DNA of 64,000 bases. It comes from Sandaracinus sp. Lineage in GTDB: Bacteria > Myxococcota_A > Polyangia > Polyangiales > Houyiibacteriaceae. The position numbers and the translations under genes were made by a program. A model generated the notes under the pieces. The model had not been told where the DNA came from. It worked only from the letters and a program-made list of their open reading frames with translations, and did no database searches. Shown in pieces: positions 36,735-46,300 of the stretch (within the stretch, counting starts at the first letter, position 1; each line of letters begins with the position of its first letter). The stretch covers positions 1 to 64,000 of the forward strand of contig JACKEH010000001.1 in NCBI GenBank assembly GCA_020633125.1, read 5' to 3'.

Positions 36735-39700
36735 TCAGCGCTGATGCGTCCAGTAGCGCGTGCGCATCACGAGTTGAACGTCGCTGACGGCATTCCAATC
36801 CAGCTCCGGCACGTCGATGATCCGCAGGCGGTACTGAGCGGCCAACGGGTAGCCGTGCACGGAGTGGCGCCAATACTCGCGAAGCAGGGTGTCGTCGGCC
36901 GAGGACAGCGGGTTCGTGATGTAGCGTTCGGCGGAGAGCGCCTTCGCGAACTCCACGTTGGCAGGCTGGTACGGCGGCACGATCTCATCCCCGAAGTGGT
37001 TCCAGAAGCGACCACCGTCGGCTCGAAGGCTGTACGGCAAGTACCCGCTCGCGTAGCAGACGCTCGGCCGGGGCGAGCGCTCACAGTCCCGAACGTTCGT
37101 CCCGACGAGATTCAGCGCGACGGAGACCATTCGGTGGTTGTAGCCACGCGCAGCGACGTTCCCGAACCCGTTCTCGTGCGTGAGGAAGCTGTCGGGCGAT
37201 ACAGTGAAGTTCGATTCCCAATAGCAGTAGTCGCCGGCATCGCAGTCGCCGAACTCCGGTGGGCAGATGGGCTCGCATTGGTACGTGAAGTGCTGACGCA
37301 GCGCCCCCCCAGTGTGGTCCTCACAAAGACCGATGCGGAACGCGAGGTCGTCGTCGGTCGGGAAGAACGCCTGCGGCATCTGCGTCGTCGGGTCCTCCCC
37401 CACGTACACCGCCTCGAGTTGCGGCGCGGCCCACTCGGCAGAGGGCAAGGCCCCTCCCATGGGGAGCTCACGGAGCGTGAAGCCGACCGAGAGCGCTCCG
37501 CTCGATCCCAGTTCGAAGACGACGCGTACGCGACGCCAGCACGGGTGGGCGACCCCATCGTCTACGTACTCCTCGGCAACGAGGACGTCCGGGCCAGGAA
37601 CGAGCTCGCTGGGTGTCAGAAGCGCGACGAGCCGCGTCTGCGCCGGAGGCGTCGCGCCCATGCAGATCTCGGCGTCTCCGTCCGCGATGCGCTCGCTCCA
37701 GGAGAGCACGTACCGGCCGGCGTCCAACACGAGCGTCTGAGACAGGGTGGGCTGTAGCGCTGCCGGGCTCACCTCTCCGAGCGGAGCCACGTAGCTCAGC
37801 TGTTGAGCAGTCGCTCCACCGAGGGCACGCGAAAGCGTCGTACCATCGGAGAGCGCAACCTCGGCGAACGGTGTGCTCGCCGTCGGGAGGGTCGACAGCA
37901 CGTAACCATCCTCGTCGAAGACGGGGCTGAACCCCTCGACGCCGGCTTCCACCAGAAAGCTCGGGTCTGCGGCGCGGTAGAGCAGGTTGTACCCTTCCAC
38001 GTCGCACGACATGACCTCGTCGAAGACCTCGTCACGCAGGCTGAGCACCGTGACGTCTTGCTCGTCCTGATAGGCGAAGTCGAAGCCGTAGCTGTCCTTC
38101 ACCAGCCGCAGCAATCGCATGTAGTCGCCGAGAAACCCATTCGTGACCTCGTTCACCGGCTCGGGAGCAGGGGCCAAGTCTCGAAGCTCGTCGTAATCGA
38201 GAGGCTTCATGTCGCAGAGGCTGTCGACCCAGCGGCGTGGCGCCTCCACGAGCGCGAGATCCTGGTCGATCTCGCTGAGGTCGAGGCCGATGCGCGCCTC
38301 GAGTGCGTGCCGGGCGTACCACGCCAACCGCCGCGCTCGGCTCCAGGCGCCGTGGTATCGGGCCACCCAACGGTCGGTCCAGCGGCGCTGCGCTTGGAGG
38401 AAATTGTTCTCCCGCCCCGTCGCAGAGTCCACCGTTCTTCCGAGCACGACCATCGCGGCCGACCGTGCCTGCTGGCGGGTCGCGCTGAGCCGAGTCAGCG
38501 CCTGCTGCATCTCGCCGAATCCTTGGACGACGAGACTCGCGGCGCCTGCCATCGCGTCGAGGTGCGCGCCGTATTGCTGCTCGAGGTCGAGCAACGCGAG
38601 CGTCTCTTCGGTGGCGCTCATCTCCGCTTGAATGCGATGGGCTTTCGCCGCGAGTGCGATTTCGGTGATCGCAGCTGCGGCTTCCGAGACGCCCGTGACG
38701 ATCCGCTGAATGCCCTCGTAGAGCGACTCCGTCGAGCCTTTGACTTGGAGCACGCCGAGGATGGTGTTCGAGAGGCCCTGCGCCAGCTCCGCGCCTCGCC
38801 TCACCTGCTCCATTTGGTAGTGGACGGTCTCGAGCTCTTCCGACAGTCCTATCAGCCGGATCTGTTGCTGCGCCGTCCGCATGTCGGTACCGAGCTGACG
38901 AATGGCCGACGCGATCTGGTTGAGCGCAACGTTGATCGTCTCGGCGCCTGCCCTCAGCTGGCTGGCGGCAATTCCGTACTCGCCGCGCAGGCGCGGATAG
39001 GTCGTCGTCGCGTCCCCGTCCTCCAAGTCTTCGGCAACCAGCCTCGGGACGTCGAAGAGCGTCAATCGGCCGATCGTGTTCTCGAGCGTGTCGGCGACAC
39101 AGTCCAACACGCGCCCGAGGTTGGCGATGTCCTCCGGGGAGTTGATCTCCGGAATCGCGGAGACGTCGACGCCACATCCGACGAGCTCGTCTTCGGCGTG
39201 GGCCATGCATGCGAGCTCCAAGCCGTCCAGCACGCGACCGTAAGGAACCTCTCCGTCCTGCACGTCCGTGGCGTCGCGCATTTCCTGCAACGTCAGGTTC
39301 GGGACGGGGAGCCAGCGCGCGTTGGACGGGTTCTGCGTCGCGACGAAGGTGAGGAACTCGGCGATGGACATCTCGCCTGTGGGCACCTCGCGTCGCGACC
39401 AGAAGTTCGCGATCACCTCGGCGTCCGTCCGAGAGACACCCAAGACGTCGAACGATCCCGGCAGCGCCGTCATCATGGTCGGACAAATCGCCCCGACCGC
39501 GAGGGCCGCCTCCGACTCTTCGTCCGCCTCGGTGGCGTCGTACGTGCCGGGATCGATTCGCACGCATCTCGTCGAGATGCCTCGGTGCGACGTCTGAAAC
39601 GCACGGAATTCCTCGTACTCCGCCGCGCTGCCGTTGAAGGTGCCGCCGAGCGCCTTGCCGCCACCAACCGCCACGAAACCAGCGACCAGCCCGGTCACGG

Positions 39701-42700
39701 GCTCACCACCCACCGTCAAGCCGAGCCAGTCGGGCAGTACGCCTTCCACGCGTATCGGGTTGGGTAGAGCCGCCGCGTCCGAGCAGATCTCGTCCTCGTC
39801 CTGCTGACAGCGACGCATGACGATCGTGTCGAGGAGGCGCGTCACTTCGACACGTCCCGTGGCGTCCCCCGCAGGCGACGTCTGCCGCCATGGCGCCGTG
39901 TTCACGATGTCGTCGACGGTGCTCTCGTTCCAATAATCGATGCCGTAGTCGAAGTTGATTCCCGGCAAGTCTCCATCGGATCCCGAGAACCCTGCGGCGT
40001 AGAGGTACTTGCCGGACGCCGCGCCCAACGCCGCCGCCATTCGGGCCGCGTGGTAGACGCGTGAGTTGAAGACGATGCGGTTGCGCGTGTTCTCGCAGCT
40101 GGGCAGGACGCTGTATTCACTTCCGATGCCGCACATCAGAGGCGCGCCGTAGTTGCGTGAGGTGCCGCAGAGATCCTCTTCGGGGTCTCCGTCCTCGTCG
40201 AGCCCCGGCACGACCAGGCGACTTTGCGCGCACGGAAACGTGTCCGAGGGTGTGATGCCGCTGACCTCGGTGCCAGTTTGAAACCACGAGCGTCCGTCGA
40301 GGGTCGCGCGCGCCGTCTGGTAGAGCTGGGGCACGTAGCCCACGCGCTCCCCCACCGCGTTGAACGCGTGCCCGCTCAGCCAATCCGAGGCGAGCAGACG
40401 CTGGACGGCCGCGAGACGCTCCGACTGCGTCGCCCCGTTTCGGACGATGGCTAGGTCGCGACAATCAGGCGGTTCGGGCGTCGGCGGTGCCGCCACGAAA
40501 CCGAGCGCTTGGGTGGTGTCGGCGGTGTACCCCGCGCCGAGCCCGAACGCGGTTGCGTCGCACTCACCGAAGGGAACTTGGATCGGGCACGCTGGACAAT
40601 TCTCTTCGTCGGCGGGAGCACACACGCAAGGCGGCAGCTCTTCGAACTGGAAGTAACACATGGGGTCGACGCCGAAGTTGATGTTGGCGTTCTCCCCTGC
40701 GATGCAGGTCATCACGCTGGTGATGTCTTCCGAGCCCGCTCGTTGCCGCAGCTCGTCAGCCAAGTCTTCGTAGAAGCAGGTCGAGCCGTCGCAGTCGCCC
40801 CCGTCGCCGCAATCCAAGTCTGTCTCGCATTGGGCGGGCCCCAAACCTTCGACGTTGACGACACCCCCGCAAAGCTGCTCAAGCGCGTCGCGAGCGCCAT
40901 GCGCGCCTTCGTCGGCGGAGAGCTGTCGTTGGATCACGTCTGTCCCGAAGTTGTCGGCGAGGTTTGCCAACTCGTCGGCAAGCTTCGCCAGAGCTTCGTC
41001 GATGCTCTCGAAGGCGTTCTCGCCATACCGGTCTTCGGTGAGCTCCGCCTCACGTGGGAGCAGTGGTGGGTTGCACGGAAGGTCGTCGCAGCACAGCTCC
41101 GGCTCGTCGCACTCTTCCGGCGCCGGCAGGGCGGCCGAGGTCGCGACCTGCGCGCCTTGCGCCGTGACCGGAAGGTAGGTGGTCCGGGTGAAACCCACGG
41201 CGTTGGGGCCGGGTCGTGGAGTGAATCCCGCGAGCACCTCGCGTCGGCCCTGCACCATGCGGGTCAGGTAGAAGTGCGTGTCCCCCATTCTCCCGCTGCG
41301 CAGCCCGTGCGCGGGTACGTTCGCGGCGGTGACGAAGAAGTCGACGAAGCTGTTCGAGAAGCCGTTCTGGGATGCCTCGACCTGCCGGGTCGGAGTCACG
41401 TCGACGCGGTGCTCGCGCGACTCGCAACGCGCCCCCGCCACTTCGCCCGAAGTGGCACAATGCAGCCCCGTCTCGCCGACGAAGATCTCGTAGTCGCTGG
41501 TGTCACCTTCGCAACCGAAGCACCGAAGTTGGAAACGCTCGGCCCCGTTGCCGTTGCCGAAGCCGACGTTGAGCTTGAGGAGCTGAGGCACCATTTGGCG
41601 CGCGAAGCTCATCGCGGTGTGGGCCACCTGGCGCGTTCCGACCTCCCGTCGACCGGCGACTACGGAATCGGGTGTCAGCTCCGAACGCTGGAGTGCTTTG
41701 CGAAGCGACGCCGCCACCACGGTCAGCGCAGGCAGGACGCCTTGTCTTCCGTAGGCGAAGGGAACAAACGAGTGGTTGAAGGCCGGTCCGGAGCTGCCCG
41801 GCACACGGTAGCTGGCCTCGCTGGCCAACGCGTCCTGGTAGTCGAAGACGTTGTTCCCGATCGTGCGTGCCGCCGTGTACGTGGCGAGCTGCTCGGGTGT
41901 AGGTCGAGTGCTCAATCCTCGAACCACGCGTCGGCCATCCACCTCTCGGCGGGCGATCGGGAGCCCGAGCACCTGAATCCGCTGATGGAGATTTCGGATC
42001 GCGCGGACGAAAGCCCCCGCCGGAAGTCGATAGCGCGTCTCGAGCACTTCACGGCTGCTGGCCGCCTCCACGTCGGGGTCGGCTTCGCGGACCGCCGCGG
42101 CGAGCGCATCGAGCATCTCGGCCGGCGGTGTGACCGCGTCGGGCAGTACGCCCAGGGCGATGACCACCTGCTCGGCCTGCTCTTCGTCCGTCGAACGTGG
42201 GTCACACGTGAAGTCCCCCGGGTCGTCGGTGGGGTCGCGGGGTTCGTCCTCCGGCTCGTCGTCCGGGCGGCAGATGTCGAAGGTCGGATCGCACATCGAC
42301 GGAGTCACGCAGGTCAACGGGTCGACCGCGCAGCAGGAGCAGTCGTCGGTCCGAGGAGGCGGCAGGTCGTCGGGACGCGCGCAGTAGGAGTCGTCGAAGC
42401 ACATCGACGGATCGATGCCCTCGCTCCAGCACGAGTTCGGGTCGTCGCAGCAATCGCAGTTCGGTCGTCCCGCCCAAAGCCCGAGCGTCTCGAGGCGTGA
42501 GTTGTGGCGCCCGGTCCAGCTGAGCAATCGGCGCTGGTGTCGGTCGCCTTCCGCGCTGCCGTTGACCGATTGCGCGACGTTGGAGGTCAGCTCCGAGGCG
42601 AGTCGGGCGGCTTCGACCATTCGTTGGGTGGCTTCTGCCGTCTGAACCACCACCACGTCGGCGAGCCGCGTGGTCTCGGACGGGTCGTCGGACAGGCCCG

Positions 42701-43340
42701 ATCCGTCAGCCGCGGCGGCGCGTACTTCGGCCTCCAGGCTTCCAGCGGGCGCGAGCTCGAGAATCTCGGCCCCCGTGAGCGCCGCGTCTTGGAACGACTC
42801 CACGGCGAGGTAAGCGAACGTGGCCGCGCTCTCGGTCGAAGGCGCCGGAAGGACCAACTCCAGCGCCTCGCGACCGGAAGTCAAACGCTCGAGTTGCTGG
42901 GTCGGCGTCTCGTTCGGATCGAGCGGCTCGCGCGTCGCGAAGCTCCCGTCCGCGAAGAAGTCGGTGCTGTTGGTCGCGATGGCCAGGTTCATCCATTCGT
43001 GCCCGAGGCAGAGGGAGACCGCCATCGCGTTGCTCGTGCGACCGAGTGGCCGGGCGTCGGCCATTCGTGAGGTGACGGCCGCCGCGCGTCCCGCGACCTG
43101 CGCGATGCAGCTCTCCTCGAGCCGAATCCGTATGTCGTCGGAGAGCTCCGAATCGCCCACGACCACGAACTGACGAGAGAGCGTCCCCTCTGCGACCGTA
43201 AGCACCTCGAAGCCTCGCCCCGAAGAAAGGGCGGACGCGCTCGCGTTGGCTCCCGTCGCGTCGTCAGTTCGACAGCCGCAATTGACAACGACAATGAAAA
43301 GCGCCGTCATTTGCAACGATAGTGTGGCGAACGATTTCAT
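36735..43340 (-). CDS. Giant lipoprotein-like protein, probable divergent Tc-toxin A (TcA)-like subunit
   Basis: The 2201-residue product begins with a hydrophobic leader (MKSFATLSLQMTALFIVVV) ending near NCGC, a possible lipoprotein site. It carries cysteine- and acid-rich parts near residues 300-400, a beta-rich middle, and a long amphipathic helical section (about 1460-1705: DMRTAQQQIRLIGL, AEMSATEETLALLDLEQQYG, then GAWSRARRLAWYARHALEAR). It ends with AQYRLRIIDVPELDWNAVSD, then VQLVMRTRYWT. The last element matches the TcB-binding end of TcA proteins (SWRLELP, ISDVIIHISYTA). TcA subunits are about 2500 residues with central pore-forming helices. It is directly downstream of an SpvB/TcdB/Rhs gene, as expected for a toxin complex. 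The ATG at 43340 is chosen for its ribosome binding site. TcA identity is inferred and the N-terminal two thirds are unassigned. Confidence 0.68.
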   Translation of the reverse strand: MKSFATLSLQMTALFIVVVNCGCRTDDATGANASASALSSGRGFEVLTVAEGTLSRQFVVVGDSELSDDIRIRLEESCIAQVAGRAAAVTSRMADARPLGRTSNAMAVSLCLGHEWMNLAIATNSTDFFADGSFATREPLDPNETPTQQLERLTSGREALELVLPAPSTESAATFAYLAVESFQDAALTGAEILELAPAGSLEAEVRAAAADGSGLSDDPSETTRLADVVVVQTAEATQRMVEAARLASELTSNVAQSVNGSAEGDRHQRRLLSWTGRHNSRLETLGLWAGRPNCDCCDDPNSCWSEGIDPSMCFDDSYCARPDDLPPPRTDDCSCCAVDPLTCVTPSMCDPTFDICRPDDEPEDEPRDPTDDPGDFTCDPRSTDEEQAEQVVIALGVLPDAVTPPAEMLDALAAAVREADPDVEAASSREVLETRYRLPAGAFVRAIRNLHQRIQVLGLPIARREVDGRRVVRGLSTRPTPEQLATYTAARTIGNNVFDYQDALASEASYRVPGSSGPAFNHSFVPFAYGRQGVLPALTVVAASLRKALQRSELTPDSVVAGRREVGTRQVAHTAMSFARQMVPQLLKLNVGFGNGNGAERFQLRCFGCEGDTSDYEIFVGETGLHCATSGEVAGARCESREHRVDVTPTRQVEASQNGFSNSFVDFFVTAANVPAHGLRSGRMGDTHFYLTRMVQGRREVLAGFTPRPGPNAVGFTRTTYLPVTAQGAQVATSAALPAPEECDEPELCCDDLPCNPPLLPREAELTEDRYGENAFESIDEALAKLADELANLADNFGTDVIQRQLSADEGAHGARDALEQLCGGVVNVEGLGPAQCETDLDCGDGGDCDGSTCFYEDLADELRQRAGSEDITSVMTCIAGENANINFGVDPMCYFQFEELPPCVCAPADEENCPACPIQVPFGECDATAFGLGAGYTADTTQALGFVAAPPTPEPPDCRDLAIVRNGATQSERLAAVQRLLASDWLSGHAFNAVGERVGYVPQLYQTARATLDGRSWFQTGTEVSGITPSDTFPCAQSRLVVPGLDEDGDPEEDLCGTSRNYGAPLMCGIGSEYSVLPSCENTRNRIVFNSRVYHAARMAAALGAASGKYLYAAGFSGSDGDLPGINFDYGIDYWNESTVDDIVNTAPWRQTSPAGDATGRVEVTRLLDTIVMRRCQQDEDEICSDAAALPNPIRVEGVLPDWLGLTVGGEPVTGLVAGFVAVGGGKALGGTFNGSAAEYEEFRAFQTSHRGISTRCVRIDPGTYDATEADEESEAALAVGAICPTMMTALPGSFDVLGVSRTDAEVIANFWSRREVPTGEMSIAEFLTFVATQNPSNARWLPVPNLTLQEMRDATDVQDGEVPYGRVLDGLELACMAHAEDELVGCGVDVSAIPEINSPEDIANLGRVLDCVADTLENTIGRLTLFDVPRLVAEDLEDGDATTTYPRLRGEYGIAASQLRAGAETINVALNQIASAIRQLGTDMRTAQQQIRLIGLSEELETVHYQMEQVRRGAELAQGLSNTILGVLQVKGSTESLYEGIQRIVTGVSEAAAAITEIALAAKAHRIQAEMSATEETLALLDLEQQYGAHLDAMAGAASLVVQGFGEMQQALTRLSATRQQARSAAMVVLGRTVDSATGRENNFLQAQRRWTDRWVARYHGAWSRARRLAWYARHALEARIGLDLSEIDQDLALVEAPRRWVDSLCDMKPLDYDELRDLAPAPEPVNEVTNGFLGDYMRLLRLVKDSYGFDFAYQDEQDVTVLSLRDEVFDEVMSCDVEGYNLLYRAADPSFLVEAGVEGFSPVFDEDGYVLSTLPTASTPFAEVALSDGTTLSRALGGATAQQLSYVAPLGEVSPAALQPTLSQTLVLDAGRYVLSWSERIADGDAEICMGATPPAQTRLVALLTPSELVPGPDVLVAEEYVDDGVAHPCWRRVRVVFELGSSGALSVGFTLRELPMGGALPSAEWAAPQLEAVYVGEDPTTQMPQAFFPTDDDLAFRIGLCEDHTGGALRQHFTYQCEPICPPEFGDCDAGDYCYWESNFTVSPDSFLTHENGFGNVAARGYNHRMVSVALNLVGTNVRDCERSPRPSVCYASGYLPYSLRADGGRFWNHFGDEIVPPYQPANVEFAKALSAERYITNPLSSADDTLLREYWRHSVHGYPLAAQYRLRIIDVPELDWNAVSDVQLVMRTRYWTHQR

Positions 43341-43346
43341 AGCAAA

Positions 43347-43355
43347 CTTCTTTCC
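43347..43355 (-). promoter_or_regulatory. Ribosome binding site of the TcA-like gene
   Basis: On the reverse strand GGAAAGAAG lies six bases before the ATG at 43340, after the stop of the Rhs gene at 43365. It favours this start over the GTG at 43361. Confidence 0.6.
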
Positions 43356-43364
43356 AATCACCGA

Positions 43365-46300
43365 TCAAGGGATCACTGGTTCGGAATAAAAAACGGAACC
43401 CATGACCGGCGGACCTACATCATCGAGTTCGAGCTCATCTGGTGCGCCTAAGCACCAGTTTGGTCCGCATCCCCAAGTTCCCTGTATATCTCGATCTCGT
43501 TCAGCGTGTAGATCGACGCACGATTCACCCCCACAATCGCCACTGTAGTTTAGGCTTATGTCCACCAGAGAGAACATATTTCCAACAACTCTTCCAGCTA
43601 CAGGACCAAAGGTGCGGGACACGACGTTTTCGGTGGCAAGCTCAGCAATGCACTGGGTTGAAGTGAGACAAAGAGCGGTCAACGCGGCTCCCCCTGCAGC
43701 CGGGATCTTTCTTCTTCCGGAAACATCTGGTGTGCTTCGTGTTCGTCCTTCGCCTGCGAAACCTGAATCACTGGGTTGACGCCGAATGGGCTCGTATTTG
43801 GGGATGGGTACCCGTGGCGGCATTCGGTTCTGTGCGACGGCCAGCGACTCAACGAGTTCCCATGCTCTTGCCAAAGAGACACCCGCCCCCCCCGGCACTG
43901 GTCCCGCCTTTGGGTCGATCTTCACATCGAACTTGACCTTTGAGAGTCTTGGATCCCTGGCAACTTCGTCCATTCTCTGAAGAAGCTCTTCGTACGTCTT
44001 CGGGGCATTGGGGTCTGCGCTCGGGACGTGCGACACCCCGTGCCCTGGAGCCACATGCAGATCCATCAACTCGTGCACCTGCCCAGCCCCACGGTGCCCG
44101 TCAGGCGTGTCGGACAGCGGATTTCCGTCGAGATCGGTTACTGGATATACGGTGGGAACGACGCGTCCTGACTCGGCCATTCCTCTCGACTCCGGAAACC
44201 GCTTCGAGTGCGCACGAGGGGGCATATGTGCGCCCTCTCCATTTGGAGTCATGACCCATCCTCTTCCCGACTTGTCGTTCAGACCAACTGGGTCGCGACC
44301 TCTCAAAAGATTCCCGCCCACGTAGTGGTACGAGTTCCCGATTTCACCACCGCCGAGCGCATGCACTTCGAGCGGATCCGCACTCGCCCATCGACCCAAC
44401 CGAGGAATTAGGTATCGAGCACCGAAGTAAACGACGCCGACCTCTTCGTCGGCTTCTTTCCCGGTGAATCCAGCCGGCTCGGTCGCCGAGCTCTCGTCGG
44501 ACTGAACGCGGAGGGTTTCGCGCGCGCCGTTCGGGTAGTAGGTGCTCGCTTCGACGAGCTCCCCACTCTCGAGCTCGAGCACTGCGGCCGTCGTTCCGAT
44601 GATGTTGGTGATCGGGACGGTGATTCGGTGGTTGCGGTCGAGCGCGCCCGCCGACTCGCTCGCCTTCCAGACGACGCGGGCGCCGGCGACGAGGTATTGG
44701 GTCTCGGTCCCGAGCGCGAGGGAGGCGTCCCATGTCTCGGTCTCCGCGTTGGCCACGAGGCCGCGGCGTTCGTAGTCGCCCGGGTGGACGTAGAGGGTCG
44801 CCCGCGGCGCGCCGCCACCCAGGTCGTCGGTCTGTTTGATGACGCGTTCGAAGCCGGCGCCGTAGCCGTAGCGCTGTCGCGCGGCGAGCGACCAGGCTCC
44901 GTCACCGCTGCGATCGTAGCGCCGCGCCTCGCTCAGCCTTCCCACCTCGTCCCAGAGGTATTGGTAGTGCTGCTCGTTCGCGCACACGCAGTTCAGCAGG
45001 AGCGCGTCGCGACGCGTCTGAAGGGCGGCGTCCCGATCGTCGACACACGCACGGGCGGGTGCGTCCGCGCAACGTGCATGCACCGTCATGGCGACGACGT
45101 TGCCGTTCTGCCCGTAGTCGACGGTCACGTACCCACCGAGGTCATCACCTGCCGTCTGGGCCTCTGGGAGGTTCGTCGCGAGCCTCAGGGCGGCCGGTCG
45201 ATCGCCGTCGGCGAGACTTCCGTTCGTGATCTCGCCGAGAGAACGCTCGTAGAAGCTCGCGGCGTCGTCGGTCCACTCGACGACGTTCGCCAACCAGTCG
45301 GTCTCGTAGGTCAGGTTGACGACCCGGGCCTCCGGCAACGCCGCCACCATCGGCGCGGGGTCGGTCCGCATGGGGTCGGCGGTGCGATGTGACTGACCAT
45401 CCGCGTTGGTGGCATGAAGCGACGCTCGCCAATCACTCGGAACGTCGAGGTAGGTCGCGCCGAGCTCGGTTCGGTACTCGAAGTCGACGCCCGCGACGCG
45501 GTAGAGCGCGTCGTGGGTGATTCGCGCCGTTTGAGGCCGGTAGCCTTCTGGCCACTCCGATGCCGGACGCAGATCGTGAATCGCCTCGAGGTTGCCGGCG
45601 CCGTCCCACACGAGCCGGTCGTGCGCCACCACCGAGACATCAGCGAGGGCAGCGGTGCCGAACGCGGTAGGCGCGCGTTCCGTGTGCATCGCCACCGGTC
45701 GACGCCTCACGTCGTAGGTCGCGATCGAGGTCGTCGGTGGGCGGGCGCCTTCGTCGTCGTCGCCGTAAACGACCTCACGTACCAAGCCGTCGCGGGTATA
45801 GGCAGTCGAGGCGACGACGGGTCGGGAAACCCCATCGATCGTGAGGTCGGCACCTGCAATGAATCCGCGTGCGTCGAATCGGAGACGACCTCCGATCGTG
45901 GGCGCCGCCCCCGTACCTCCGAGGAGTTCCCAATCCGGGTCGACCGGGAGCGCCATGTCGGCCGGACGGTTGGCGAAGTCGAACGACGCGGTGCGAACGT
46001 ACGTGTGGCTGGTGTCGTACACGCGCGGCGAAGCGGTCACGGGCTCCACGACTGGAGCGTCCGCGGTGCCGAGGCTCGTAGGCGCGAGGGCGGCTTGCGG
46101 GAGAAGCGCGATCTGCTTCGCGCTCCACACGCCGTTGCCTCGAACGTCGTACGCCACGACCGCGCGGGCACTTCGGTTCGCGCTCGCCGTCATTCGGCCG
46201 AGAGTGGGTCCGCCGGGGGGCGCGAGCTCGCCAACCGCCCACTCGGGATACGCGTCGTACCAGGTACGCGCTTCGACGTACGCGGACGCGGCGATGGGTC

